64,000 bases of DNA from Perca fluviatilis (taxonomy: Eukaryota > Chordata > Actinopteri > Perciformes > Percidae), in assembly GCF_010015445.1 (NCBI RefSeq), contig NC_053123.1, positions 6,072,648 through 6,136,647 on the forward strand, read 5' to 3'. Position 1 is the stretch's first letter, and every line of letters starts with the position of its first letter. This document shows, piece after piece, positions 1 to 10,403 of this stretch. A program made the translations under genes and the position numbers. The notes below the pieces were generated by a model, which searched no databases, was not told the DNA's origin, and worked only from the letters and a program-made list of their open reading frames with translations.

Positions 1-240
1 GCTCGTGCGCGGGGAGGGGAGAACGCTATAAATGCGTGTGCCTGAGCAGTGATTGACAGGCAGACAGACCCCCCCTGTGGCCCTGATTGGAGAAAATCGA
101 CCGGGAGTAGGAGGTGCCAGAGGAGCTGTCTTTTTTTTTTTTTTTTTACATAATTCATGTAGTTCTACTGGAACATAGGGTCAGTTTCAGCAAATATGAC
201 AGAAAGTTAGTTTTATAAGACTTACCTACTGCATCTTTAA
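1..240 (+). mobile_element. TTAA-target MITE, cut by the left window edge
   Basis: Right part of a non-autonomous element whose complete relative is at 5094-5440. Shared blocks include GAGCAGTGATTGACA, GGTGCCAGAGGAGCTG and CAGCAAATATGACAGAA, and both copies end in CTTACC followed by a short tail and TTAA (here 237-240). The TTAA end suggests a piggyBac-like or other TTAA-specific mobilising transposase; that is inference from the target site. Confidence 0.7.
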
Positions 241-899
241 GGAGCAAATAAGAAAGCATATCATTTCTAGATCTGTTTTTATTATAGTGGTGAAATTGTA
301 CTTAATGTTACAACTTTTTAAACAGACTGATATGAATTCATCATTTTCAGACACAAACAATCCAGTTTCTTGTGTTCTTTCAGTTAAATTACAGTTTAGT
401 TTTTACTACTGGCTCTAACATGAAATTAGCCAAATCCCAGGAACATGGTTAACCAAACGAGGAAAAAATACAAAGTGGGGTCATCACATATACACTGTCC
501 GTCATATGTCGTTCAATCTAGCTAAACAGTAAAGAAAATCTATTTGTTTATGGACATCAAGCTAGGCTATATGCTAGCGCCATGTGCTAGCTAGCTAGGT
601 GCTTAAGTTATGTTACTCACCCTCGTAGTTGTGGACATAACTTCATACGTCCCACTTCAAAGCTTTCTCCCGTTTCCTGATGGGTGCAGGTGAAAGTGCG
701 TTGATCATTCTGTGCACATTGTTGACATATAGTTTATAATAAAGCAATGGACGGCGCCGGGGTAAATAAACTTGGTAACAGAGCAGCCTCCCTCAACAGA
801 CGTTCTAATGTAAAGTGAACGCACCCTCAACGGGGCAGGGATCCTTTCATTGGTCAACACTACAGCTGGCATTCTATTGGTTGTTGAATTTTGATAGGG
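241..899. other. Non-coding, no recognised feature
   Basis: AT-rich sequence in the slc4a3 region, downstream of the last exon visible in this window. It has a short run of GCTAGC palindromes near 575-597 but no convincing exon, repeat boundary or RNA gene. Confidence 0.4.
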
Positions 900-1200
900 T
901 TATAACACAAAAAAATCCAAGCGCGCTGGAGAAATCCTAGAGCAGAAAATTTGCAAGCGAGCAGAATCAGCGAGTGCGAGGAGAAGGTTCAAAGCTGAGA
1001 GCAGGAAATCTATCCAAGCAACAACATATCTGAGTCCAAGCAGAAAGTTTGAGCACAAGCAGAGCAAATCCAAGCACGAGCAGTGACTATTTGAGTGTGA
1101 GAGCAAGGTTTTGAGCGCGAGCAGTGACTATTTGAGTGTGAGAGCAAGAAATCTGAACGTAATATCAGTGAGAAATGCTCTCAAATTGAAATAATGCGCT
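900..1200 (+). repeat. Degenerate short tandem repeats (GAGC-rich)
   Basis: About 300 bases made of irregular units of the form GAGCRNGAGCAG separated by AAATC or TTTGAGTGTGA. A longer unit, GAGCAGTGACTATTTGAGTG, is repeated almost exactly near 1078 and 1120. It probably belongs to an old DNA element continuing toward 1600; no termini were found. Confidence 0.45.
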
Positions 1201-1664
1201 CTTGAATAAAGATAGTAATAGAACTCCATACTCCTCTCCCTCACCTGGGCCAGTCAGGTCACATCCAACTACTCCTGATCCCAGCATACGTCCCCGGTCA
1301 GAAGGACTATACAGTCAAGTAGAAGGACTATCAGAACCTGGCCCTATCCCAGCTCCAGCACTGCTTCAAATAAGGACATGGTTGTGTGCCATATGTTACA
1401 GAACAGAGCCCTTTGTTTATTATTATGATTTCATCTTGCTTGTATGCTGCACAATTTACATTACAGCAGAGGTGTACAACTGAATGTTTACTCAGAGTTC
1501 AATGTTCCTACACTAGTTCAATTAGTATTAGTATAGTATTAGTATTTTATGTCTTTGAATTGTTTTTACTTGAATACTTACATTTTAAAGAAAATAAATA
1601 AGAACTGTTTTCATTCAACGTTGTGCCCATTATTATCATCAGTGATTAAGTAACTCAGACTTTT

Positions 1665-1768
1665 AAAAACATATTTTTAAAGGATATCGTCTAGCTAATT
1701 ATCGTTATCGTCAAAATCGCCAAAAATATTGAGATATTATTTTTTGTCCATATTGCCCACCCCTACTA
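1665..1768. mobile_element. hAT-type right-end fragment
   Basis: AT-rich sequence with ATCG palindromes ends in CCATATTGCCCACCCCTA, the reverse complement of a TAGGGGTGGGCAATATGG terminus as in many fish hAT MITEs. No matching left end or target duplication was found. Confidence 0.4.
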
Positions 1769-2031
1769 CTGTATACAACACTGTGCTACTAAGCCTATGA
1801 AAGACAAAAGAGCTTCAGATTTAGAACATGTGTACATGGTATATCTAAACATTTACTATTATGAAAAAAGTGTTTGCCATTTGATGTAAATCCTTCATTT
1901 TGAGATGTGTTTATGGTATTTTGAATGCCGTGTTTCATTTTGAAGGAGATGTGAGGCATTTTGCATTTTGTGTGTGCAGTTTTGGGAATTGTGTGTAGAG
2001 TTTTGAAAAAAGGAGGCATAATTTTGAAAAT

Positions 2032-2600
2032 GTGTGTAAGCAGTTGGAAAAAACTGTATTAAGACACTGGAAATCAACTAGCCCATGCTGTTTTAAGGAA
2101 TGGATTGAGTTGATGACAAAGATGGCTACTTTTGAATGGGTTACCTATAGAGTCAGGGGTAGGGAAGATATTTTCAGAAGAGAGTGGGGCTCCTTTTTGG
2201 ATGCAATAGAAGAAATGTCTGTCTGATTTTTATAACTGGCAATGGGTATAATGTATTGGTAGGCGTGGTAACTGGTTCTACCAAGGCATGTTTATTGTTT
2301 AATTTTCATCACATTTTGTTTTGTTTTTGTTGTTTGTTTATTTTATTTTTATTGGTTAGTATTGTGTTGTCTACAGCTTTGAAATTGTATTCAATGGCTG
2401 ACAGGTGCTGCCTGAGTTAATTTGATCAAAGAGTTTTCAGATTTCTACTATTGATCCCTTTGTTATAGTTTAAAGGAAGCTTCTGTTGTGCGTTGTATAA
2501 AACCAAAATTGGGGACAAAGAACATAATTGTGAATGGAATGTCGTAAAGTAATGGAACATCTGTTGTCCTGACAAAATATCAATTATAAAAGAAAGAAAA
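2032..2600 (+). pseudogene. L1-type LINE ORF2 C-terminus and 3' tail, relic
   Basis: The frame from 2032 to 2226 gives a C-terminal tail with CCFKEWIELMTKMATFE and GREDIFRREWGSFLDAI, the pattern at the end of L1-clade ORF2 proteins in fish. The upstream endonuclease and reverse transcriptase are missing, so the copy is 5' truncated, as usual for LINE insertions. About 370 bases of T-rich 3'UTR follow and end in an A-rich tail near 2590. It begins right after a copy of a terminus reading AGCAGTTGGAAAAAACTGTA, which recurs at 3190. A second L1 tail, from a different subfamily, is at 57795. Confidence 0.6.
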
Positions 2601-2689
2601 AAAGATGGGCTTCTCTCATGGTCAATCCGTGGTTGATCACATGATGAATAAGTGTGGCCCTGATCTCATCAGAGATGGCTCTCCTTCTT

Positions 2690-2775
2690 TCTCTTCTTCC
2701 CTCCTCCTCCTCCTCCTCCTCCCTCCTCCTCCTCCTCCTCCTCCTCCTCCTCTCCTCCTCCCTCCTCCTCCTCGT
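2690..2775. repeat. (TCC)n polypyrimidine microsatellite
   Basis: More than 80 bases of almost pure pyrimidine on the plus strand, mostly TCC triplets. Open frames over it in several phases encode only poly-Leu, poly-Pro, poly-Ser, poly-Arg or poly-Glu and are artefacts. Confidence 0.95.
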
Positions 2776-3181
2776 TGTTGTCCCCCGTCTCTCCCTCCTC
2801 CTCCCTTTGCTCTCTGTCTGTTGTTGGCATCCATTGTTCAAAAAAGGTAATCTGACCTTTGACCTATGTATAGGCCTATACTAAAGCAGTGATTGGTTAG
2901 TGTTCAGTTATGACATAATGTGGTTGCACATGTGAGGAGTGTGTGTGTGTGTGCCCTGGTAAATAAGTGTAGCATTTTGATTTGTTGTGTTTGGAAAAGG
3001 GAAGCAAGTCACTTTCCAGTTAGATTTCTGTGTCTTAGGTAGAGAATTGTGTGTAGAGTTTTGAAAAAAGTGTTTTATGCAATTGAAAACTGAGTGAAAT
3101 AGCTTATGGTTTTGGAGATTTGATGTGTAGTTTTGCACTTTGAGTGAGAGGTTTCAAAAATCGTGTGACATGAAAAGATTT

Positions 3182-3210
3182 TGTGTGTAAGCAGTTGGAA
3201 AAAACTGTAA
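3182..3210. repeat. Terminal-repeat-like copy AGCAGTTGGAAAAAACTGTA
   Basis: The sequence TGTGTGTAAGCAGTTGG and the following AAAAAACTGTA also occur at 2026-2053. The AC-poor, TTTTGAAAA-rich DNA leading into both (1800-2050 and 3000-3180) is alike. These look like right ends of two copies of one DNA element; left ends were not defined. Confidence 0.5.
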
Positions 3211-3711
3211 AAGAGTTACAGATACAATTGATGCAGGGGGTCAATTCCAAATTTAGAAAGCTTTGAATATTAGTGAAATCATCTTAAATCCAGCTTTGCT
3301 ATTCGCTCTTATACTATGGCCGACAAAATGCTCATTTCTGTGTGGCTGGCAGGTGGCCCCATAATTTTGAAGAACAGTGCACCCAAACAATGTTGGTGTG
3401 TGAGTTCATCCAATCTACGGCAAACCAGTCCACAGGGCATATTACATAAACTACAGGTAACCACAGAAACCTATTTCTGCGTACCTCTGTTTCATTCAAC
3501 ATTACCAGGAAGACTACCCAGTGAAATGGACTTACAGTAATAAAAGTGTAACCTGACTTCACACCTTTAAAGCTGCATAATTAAACATTTCTGTATCAAT
3601 TTATCCCAATGGATGTGCAATGTGAAAGGACACCTAGCTGTGCAGTTCCCCTCAGCTCTACGAAAAATTTTAGCATCTTCAAGCTGATTGTTTTATTTTT
3701 ATGGACCACAG

Positions 3712-3890
3712 CAGTGTCCACTTTTCGAAGGCCTTGGTCTCGTCTCGGATTTGACGATATTTTTAGTCGGTCTCAGTACATATGGTGAGCATTTTCCACC
3801 TTTTATCGTGTCATTCAGTGTGGGACTCGCACTGGTCTGGTCTTGGTCTTGTCTCGGTCTTGATACACTCTGGTCTTGACTACAGCACTG
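3712..3890. mobile_element. Short hAT MITE with perfect 8-bp target duplication
   Basis: 179-bp element starting CAGTGTCC and ending TACAGCACTG. It is bounded by GACCACAG at 3704-3711 and 3891-3898. Its interior is rich in GTCTCGGTCTTGGTC-type motifs. The 8-bp duplication and CAGTG/CACTG ends are hAT hallmarks. It lies left of the slc4a3 exon at 4567, i.e. in the following intron. Confidence 0.9.
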
Positions 3891-4091
3891 GACCACAGCC
3901 TTCTCATTGCTCTAATCAACCTTGGTTGTAGCCACATTACCGCAAAACAAAAGCCCTGGTTAACCCACTGTACACTACCTGCCCAGCACCAAACGGCAGA
4001 AGAGACTGATATTTGACAGTTATAATCGGTTAGTGGAGACCAAAACAGATCTGAAAAGAGTATATTTGAATATTGGATTTACATTCACCAG

Positions 4092-4446
4092 TAGGGCTGG
4101 GTATTGACCGAATTGCCAATAAAGTACCCAATTTCAATCCCTAAGGAGTAAATCTCATCATGCAGCATGCTTCTACCAAGATCTAATAATGTTTGTGATT
4201 GGCTGTCTAACGTAACAAGTCGTAGAGACACGCAGGAAAAACTCTACGTTACACAGAGACGGGGCTCACGTAGTAGGAGAGAAAAAAAAAAGAATTAGAA
4301 GATTTGTGCCGTAATTTGTAATGTTGTAATTTCCTTTTGTTTTATTAAATTGGTATCGAAAAAAGTATCGTTTAGGAACCGGTTTTGAAATCACAGTATT
4401 GGTATCGGTGCCGGTATTGAATATTTTTGAACGATACCCAGCCCTA
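4092..4446. mobile_element. hAT MITE, TAGGGCTGGGTATTG termini
   Basis: Inverted termini TAGGGCTGGGTATTG and CGATACCCAGCCCTA. TTCACCAG occurs at 4084-4091 and 4448-4455, an 8-bp duplication with one base of slack at the right end. Non-coding interior. Confidence 0.85.
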
Positions 4447-4566
4447 TTTCACCAGCGGGCCAAAAACACGACTCCAGCAATGGGGATTTTTCACAGCAGT
4501 CATTTTGCCTTGCTATACTAGCAAAAACTCAGGTGAGATGTCAGGTGAAATGTTGTAATAGCCTAC

Positions 4567-4754
4567 CTGTTGCAAGCCGCTTCCTCTCCACGCAGCTCCT
4601 CGTTCGATCCGAGAACAGCAGCTCCCCCATTATGAGCCTCCCCCTCTATCAGAGCGGGTGTGGCTCGCCTCGACAATGGATGTTCTTCGTTTTCCTTGTG
4701 GAAGGCAGTGAGCGGGAGAGGTTCCTCCAAGTCCTCTTGGCTCCCCAAACTAAA
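4567..4754 (-). CDS. slc4a3: slc4a3 (anion exchanger 3-like) exon, fourth coding exon
   Basis: Minus-strand exon of 188 bases. Acceptor at 4755-4756 follows a long pyrimidine tract (CTTCCTCTTCCTCTCAG); donor is ACAG|GTAGGC at 4566-4565. It enters in phase 0, matching the exon at 5673-5923, and leaves after two bases of a codon. The peptide begins FSLGSQEDLEEPLPL, which resembles the FSIGSDEDD region of vertebrate AE3, then runs as a low-conservation acidic segment ending in EEAACN. This is the variable cytoplasmic N-terminus before the conserved cytoplasmic domain. The next exon is not found down to base 1, so the gene continues off the left edge. Assignment rests on position, phase, splice sites and a short match. 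Confidence 0.8.
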
Positions 4755-5093
4755 CTGAGAGGAAGAGGAAGATCAGTGAGAGGGGAAGAAGATGCTAAGC
4801 TGTGCTTATACAGTAGGTATCGGTAGGTTGGCACGGAGCCAGGCACTCTTGCACCAACACAGAGACGCGGGTCCATGCCTCGGGCCATCTCAATAGCAGG
4901 GGAAATCCTGCGTTCATTTAAATTTCTTGAAATATTAATGGACAACAAATTGACAACAAAAATATAGAATGGCTATGAGCTGGAACACTGATTTTCCTGT
5001 TTGGTTATTTCGTCTTTGTGGACTGTTTAATGTTTTTTGGTTCATCAGTTCAGATTATTTTGTGCAAATTGAATTTCTATTATCTATAATTAA

Positions 5094-5440
5094 AGGTGCC
5101 GTAGGTAGGATTGTGAAGATCCAGGACTTAGCCAAAAAAATGTGAACATCGACAACTTCTCAGTCCCTCCCCCCTTTCCGCTAAAGCCCAAAATGGTCTC
5201 CTAAGCCCCTCACCCACAAGGGAGAATGAATGCGTGTGCATGAGCAGTGATTGACACGCAGTCAGACACCCTGGCATCTGAACAGGGAGCGGTGGATTTT
5301 TGCAAATCGCACTACAGGCTGTAGGTGGTGCCAGAGGAGCTGGATTTTTTTTAAATTACCTGCCTAATGTAGTTCTACTCAAACATAGGGTCATTTTCAG
5401 CAAATATGACAGAATGTTAGTTTTATAAGTCTTACCACCT
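5094..5440 (+). mobile_element. Complete TTAA-target MITE
   Basis: 347-bp non-autonomous element between TTAA at 5090-5093 and TTAA at 5441-5444. It begins AGGTGCCGTAGGTAGG and ends AAGTCTTACCACCT. It sits in the slc4a3 intron between the exons at 4567 and 5673. A second copy is cut by the window edge at 1-240. Confidence 0.85.
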
Positions 5441-5672
5441 TTAATGTATAAAAATTAAGAGGGCGTAGGACCAGAAATGTTCTCAAATTCTTACTACCCA
5501 TTTTGAACATGAACAATATTATTTGTTGTTTGTCCATTGAGTCGCTTATCATTGTTATTGCGTACAGGTTTTACGTTGTGTTTGTATTTTTTTAACATGT
5601 CCAAATAATTGACTAAAAGAAATGCTATGAATGTATGACTAGAGGCCCCACGGTTCCTCAGTCTTATTTTAC

Positions 5673-5923
5673 CTGTAGTTGGATGTCAGGTAGCTCTGCG
5701 GGGGTGGCAGCCATTCCCTGTCCATCCGTCTCAGACTCGGCCTCTTCCTCGTCTACCTCGTGGATGGTGGGTGTAACATCGGAGGGGGGCAGAGAGGTCT
5801 TCCTTTTCTTCCGTTTCTTCTTGCGCCTTCGGTCCGTGCTGTGCACCCTCTTGCGTAAACGCTGGGCCAGGGGCAGGTGGGTGGATAAGGGGTGGTGCGT
5901 ATGGTGAAATGAGTGTCTGTGAT
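5673..5923 (-). CDS. slc4a3: slc4a3 (anion exchanger 3-like) exon, third coding exon
   Basis: Minus-strand exon of 251 bases; acceptor AACACAG at 5930-5924, donor CAG|GTAAAA after 5673. With the split codon from the previous exon it reads YHRHSFHHTHHPLS, a His-rich block shared by vertebrate AE3 and AE2. A Lys/Arg-rich stretch (RRRKKKRKKRKTSLPPS), TPTIHEV and a Glu-rich run follow. The order HRH..HHTHHPLS, basic cluster, KTS.PPS, TP.I is that of the AE3 N-terminus, where HHTH and KTSAPPS favour AE3 over AE2. SLC4 proteins exchange chloride for bicarbonate across the plasma membrane; this part is cytoplasmic and precedes the conserved regulatory and transport domains. Ends in phase 0. Confidence 0.9.
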
Positions 5924-6375
5924 CTGTGTTAAACAAAATGAAGAATAAAATCTAAATGACATCATGGTATAAAATGTTGAGTCTGCTGACTGGGGACCAA
6001 GAATGTTTAAAAAAAAAAAAATGTCATGGTGTTCCAGCTCATCGCTGAAATATTTCAGTCTGGACCAAAGTGGTGGATTTAGATGGAGGACCTGAGGAGC
6101 TGCTACTTTCAAATCTTGCTTGTTTCTACATTACCTGCCTTTAAGACTATGTAATGTGATATAATTATATCATTGTAAAAATGTTGATGTCATATGGAAT
6201 GAACAATTTAATGGAAACTTATGCATTCTTACTCTGAGTAGGTTGATTTCTGATAATAATGTGGATCAATACTCTGTACTGGGTTAGGGTTATGGCTAGA
6301 AAACAGCTTGTAAGTGACAGCTATTGGGTAGTTGTAAGTACAACGTCTATATGATACTATGGCAGCTTGGCTTAC

Positions 6376-6550
6376 ATTCAAAGTCTTTCTCAGTGTAGTG
6401 TCGACCCATCCTGTCTCCACTGGTAGAAGCAGAGTCACTGATGATGTCTCCAAAGCGCTCCACAGACAGGGCTTTCTCCCAGTTCTCCTCCTCCTCCTCT
6501 TCCTCCAGTTCCTCCATGGACCCTTCCTCATCTTCCTCCTCCACCTTCAC
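6376..6550 (-). CDS. slc4a3: slc4a3 (anion exchanger 3-like) exon, second coding exon
   Basis: Minus-strand exon of 175 bases; acceptor TTCCCCTAG next to 6550, donor GAAT|GTAAGC after 6376. It encodes VKVEEEDEEG, a long Glu run, then EKALSVERFGDIIS and HYTEKDFE. The RFGD(I/L)IS and (S/T)E(K/R)DFE motifs match the AE3 N-terminus, and the opening VKV aligns with the VRV that starts the equivalent human exon. It enters in phase 0 and leaves one base into a codon, which the next exon completes as Tyr. The intron to 5923 is only 452 bases. Together with the 5673 exon this is the firmest host coding sequence in the window. Confidence 0.92.
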
Positions 6551-6960
6551 CTAGGGGAAGGATGGAGAGAACACGGCCACTTGAAAACGCTTGAAAAAGT
6601 GCAGGGAGAAAGAGTTGACAGGGAGAGGACAATACAACATAAGAATTGCAGGAGAAGAGAGCACTAGCCTTTCACTAAGAAATCTATAAGGTACCATATA
6701 GTCCATCTGTCCATGCAGACAGCGATCACCACTGCTGTGGATTTGGAACTTGATGGTTACACGAATTGTGCCACTCTGATTGCTGTGTTGCATTTGTTAT
6801 CCAAGTGGGTCATCCAATCAGACATTCTTTTTTGACATAACACAGTTTGGCTTTGATTATCTGCCACACAGGGAGCAGATTCATGATAAATTTAAGTAAA
6901 ATCCTAATCAGGATGAACATAGAACTAATAAATGTGGGGGAGTTCCATCACCAATTCTGC

Positions 6961-7311
6961 CAGAGATGCAACGATTAATCGATTAGTTGCCAACTATTAA
7001 ATTAATCGCCACCTATTTTGATAATCGATTTATCGTTTTGAGTCATTTTTTTATTTTTACAAAGTGTCTGATTCCAGCTTCTTAAATGTGAATATTTTCT
7101 AGTGTCTTCACTCCTCTGTGACAGTAAACTGAATATCTTTGAGTTGTGGACAAAACAAGACATTTGAGGACGTCATGTCGGCCTTTGGGAAACACTGATC
7201 GACATTTTTCACAATTTTCTGACATTTTATAGACCAAACAACTAATCCGTTAATCGAGAAAATAATCGACGGATTAATGGACAATGAAAATAATCGTCCG
7301 TTGCAGCCCTG
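6961..7311. mobile_element. hAT MITE with TGCAACGATTAATCG termini
   Basis: Starts CAGAGATGCAACGATTAATC and ends GTCCGTTGCAGCCCTG. The flanks AATTCTGC (6953-6960) and GATTCTAC (7312-7319) agree at 6 of 8 bases, consistent with an aged 8-bp duplication. A relative with an exact duplication is at 40045-40350. Lies in slc4a3 intron 1. Confidence 0.75.
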
Positions 7312-7319
7312 GATTCTAC

Positions 7320-8780
7320 AGTAGGTACATTTTATTGTTAAACTGTCTCAACACACCTCATGTAAGTAGTTCAAATTGTGGCAAACAGATACAATCTGCT
7401 GCCAACGGAACTTTTCATTTTGTCCGCTCCAGTTAAAACCAAAGCCCACCACAGTTGGCCCCAGCCCCTGTTTTTGCTTTGTATTCATCACAGGAGACAC
7501 CTAAAAAGTGTATTGTAAAAGGAATTATGTTTCAGTATAATAGGGACACAGTGCCTGTACATCCTCGACTTCATGTATGTTGGACATCAAATCAATACAG
7601 CAAAGAGCTAAGCAACAAAGAACTAATGCACTGGACAGACCCTGGAGACAGCTGAGGCTGAAGGGAGTGTCCTGCCAGAGACATATGGTGCCTCTGATAG
7701 GTTAAAATCACCGGGACCGGCTGCTTCCTCTGCCTTTAGATTGGTGCTGGCTTGGTAAGCACACTGGCTCCTGCTCTGTGGTCTCCGATTTCTCTGAGCC
7801 AGAGCTCCATTACTTCCTAATTACCAGTGGGATGAAGGGACAGGACACGTTTAATGGTCTGAGCTACCTATCTACACAAGGCCCAGGCAGATGAATCCAG
7901 ACAAAATAATAAGGGAGAATTTTAAATCGACTGAGCAGTAAAAGCCTTGTTTACACTGGTTCAATTTTGCTCATTGTTTAAGGTGCTCTATATCTATAAC
8001 CAATTCTATTTTAATTTCAACCTATCTAACCTCTCCGTTCCTTACCTTGCTCTGGTAAGCACTGTTTTTCAGTGTAAGACTCTGAATTGAATAGTCCTAA
8101 TGTAATGCATGAGGGAATAATACTCTCAGCTGTGGCAGATACAGTAAAGGGATTTCCTCTAAACCTGCTTTTGCTTTGCTCATGCTCCATTGGTGCGAAT
8201 GACTCAAAAGTCTTTTATTGTCAGCTTTGATGTCAGTCGGGGTGGAGGGACACAGGAGGGGGGCAACCCATGCTCAGGTGGCGCAGGCACTATGTGTGTC
8301 GGATTTGGATGGCCGACACTGTACAGTGATATTAAATACACTACATTGTATCGACATTAGGCCGCAAATGGCTATCAGAGATTTAAGAACAGGCTCCTAT
8401 TCCAGTGTTTGGACACACTAAAACTCTGCTTTCATCCACACATACACAGGTTGACTATTCATTGTGCATGATGGGATATAAACAGGATAGATACTACAAT
8501 CTGATAGATACAATAGCACCAAAAACCGCTAAAAGTCACAGAGAAAGGGGAGTTAGGCGTCAGTTGGACATATTTGTAGGCAGGTTTGTTATAAGAGGGA
8601 TTTGCCCTATGGAGTTTTAACTGACTGTTGGACTTTACCCACACCTCCCTCATTTGTGTTGGAGGAGTTCTTTGGCGACTGACATCCAAACACACACCTC
8701 TTACTATTACTATGCAGACATTGCTCTGCTGGTTACTCAATAGCTGACAGCCAAGTGCTGTTTTACATTATGGTTATCTA
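7320..8780. other. slc4a3 intron 1, no further feature seen
   Basis: Non-repetitive AT-rich sequence with no coding frame that has splice sites or recognisable protein motifs. Short frames near 7455, 8218 and 8405 look like chance. Confidence 0.5.
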
Positions 8781-10401
8781 CAGTGCCTTGCGAAAGTATT
8801 CGGCCCCCTTGAACGTTTCGACCTTTTGCCACATTTCAGGCCTCAAACATAAAGATATAAAACTGTAATTTTTTGTGAAGAATCAACAACAAGTGGGTCC
8901 CAATTATGAAGTGGAACGAAATTCATTGGCTATTTCAAACTTTTTTAACAAATAAAAAACTGAAAAAGTGGGCGTGCAAAATTATTCAGCCCCTTTACTT
9001 TCAGTGCAGCAAACTCTCTCCAGAAGTTCAGTGAGGATCTCTGAATGATCCAATGTTGACCTAAATGACTAATGATGATAAAATCCAGCTGTGTGTAATC
9101 AAGTCTCCGTATAAATGCACCTGCTCTGTGATAGTCTCAGAGGTCCGTGTAAAGCGCAGAGAGCATCATGAAGAACAAGGAACACACCAGGCAGGTCCGA
9201 GATACTGTTGTGGAGAAGTTTAAAGCCGGATTTGGATACAAAAAGATTTCCCAAGCTTTAAACATCCCAAGGAGCACTGTGCAAGCGATAATATTGAAAT
9301 GGAAGGAGTATCAGACCACTACAAATCTACGAAGACCCGGCCGTCCCTCTAAACTTTCAGCTCATACAATGAGAAGACTGATCAGAGATGCAGCCAAGAG
9401 GCCCATGATCACTCTGGATGAACTGCAGAGATCTACAGCTGAGGTGGGAGACTCTGTCCATAGGACAACAATCAGTCGTATACTGCACAAATCTGGCCTT
9501 TATGGAAGAGTGGCAAGAAGAAAGCCATTTCTTAAAGATATCCATAAAAAGTGTCGTTTAAAGTTTGCCAAAAGCCACCTGGGAGACACACCAAACGTGG
9601 AAGAAGGTGCTATGGTCAGATGAAACCAAAATCGAACTTTTTGGCAACAATGCAAAACGTTATGTTTGGCGTAAAAGCAACACAGCTCATCACCCTGAAC
9701 ACACCATCCCCACTGTCAAACATGGTGGTGGCAGCATCATGGTTTGGGCCTGCTTTTCTTCAGCAGGGACAGGGAAGATGGTTAAAATTGATGGGAAGAT
9801 GGATGGAGCCAAATACAGGACCATTCTGGAAGAAAACCTGATGGAGTCTGCAAAAGACCTGAGACTGGGACGGAGATTTGTCTTCCAACAAGACAATGAT
9901 CCAAAACATAAAGCAAAATCTACAATGGAATGGTTCACAAATAAACATATCCAGGTGTTAGAATGGCCAAGTCAAAGTCCAGACCTGAATCCAATCGAGA
10001 ATCTGTGGAAAGAACTGAAAACTGCTGTTCACAAACGCTCTCCATCCAACCTCACTGAGCTCGAGCTGTTTTGCAAGGAGGAATGGGCAAAAATGTCAGT
10101 CTCTCGATGTGCAAAACTGATAGAGGCATACCCCAAGCGACTTACAGCTGTAATCGCAGCAAAAGGTGGCGCTACAAAGTATTAACTTAAGGGGGCTGAA
10201 TAATTTTGCACGCCCAATATTTCAGTTTTTTATTTGTTTAAAAGGTTTGAAATATCCAATAAATTTCGTTCCACTTCATGATTGTGTCCCACTTGTTAAT
10301 TCTTCACAAAAAATTACAGTTTTATATCTTTATGTTTGAGGCCTGAAATGTGGCAAAAGGTCGAAAAGTTCAAGGGGGCCGAATACTTTCGCAAGGCACT
10401 G
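8781..10401 (+). mobile_element. Tc1-type DNA transposon, full length
   Basis: 1621-bp element between TA dinucleotides at 8779-8780 and 10402-10403. The inverted repeats are about 215 bp (8781-8997 and 10188-10401), start CAGTGCCTTGCGAAAGTATT and are nearly identical, so the copy is not very old. Long terminal repeats with a single transposase gene are the layout of fish Tc1 elements. It is inserted in slc4a3 intron 1, opposite to the gene. Confidence 0.97.
9168..10185 (+). pseudogene. Tc1 transposase with one frameshift
   Basis: Cut-and-paste transposase of the Tc1 family, about 339 codons, which in intact form acts in the nucleus on the flanking inverted repeats. The first frame (9168-9623) carries the paired-like DNA-binding region with two helix-turn-helix motifs: YKKISQALNIPRSTVQAII, the GRP(S/R) linker (RRPGRPSKLS), then TTISRILHKSGLYGR. 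The second frame carries the DD34E catalytic domain: Asp in WSDETKIELFG, Asp in QQDNDPKHK, Glu in NPIENLW, with 34 residues between the last two. The frames differ by +1 near 9593-9600, best explained by loss of two bases in the codon before WKKVLWSDE. No other stop was seen. Start chosen at the ATG of MKNKEHTRQVRD, the usual Tc1 start. This copy should not make a full protein. Confidence 0.95.
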
Positions 10402-10403
10402 TA

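Noticed and set aside
1202..1483. Pro/Ser-rich 93-codon frame
   Set aside because: Starts at TTG right after repeat DNA; sequence such as TPYSSPSPGPVRSHP is unusual but no acceptor, donor or homologous domain is visible.
5635..5907. Plus-strand frame over the slc4a3 exon
   Set aside because: Shadow of the minus-strand exon at 5673-5923, which has the splice sites and the conserved motifs.
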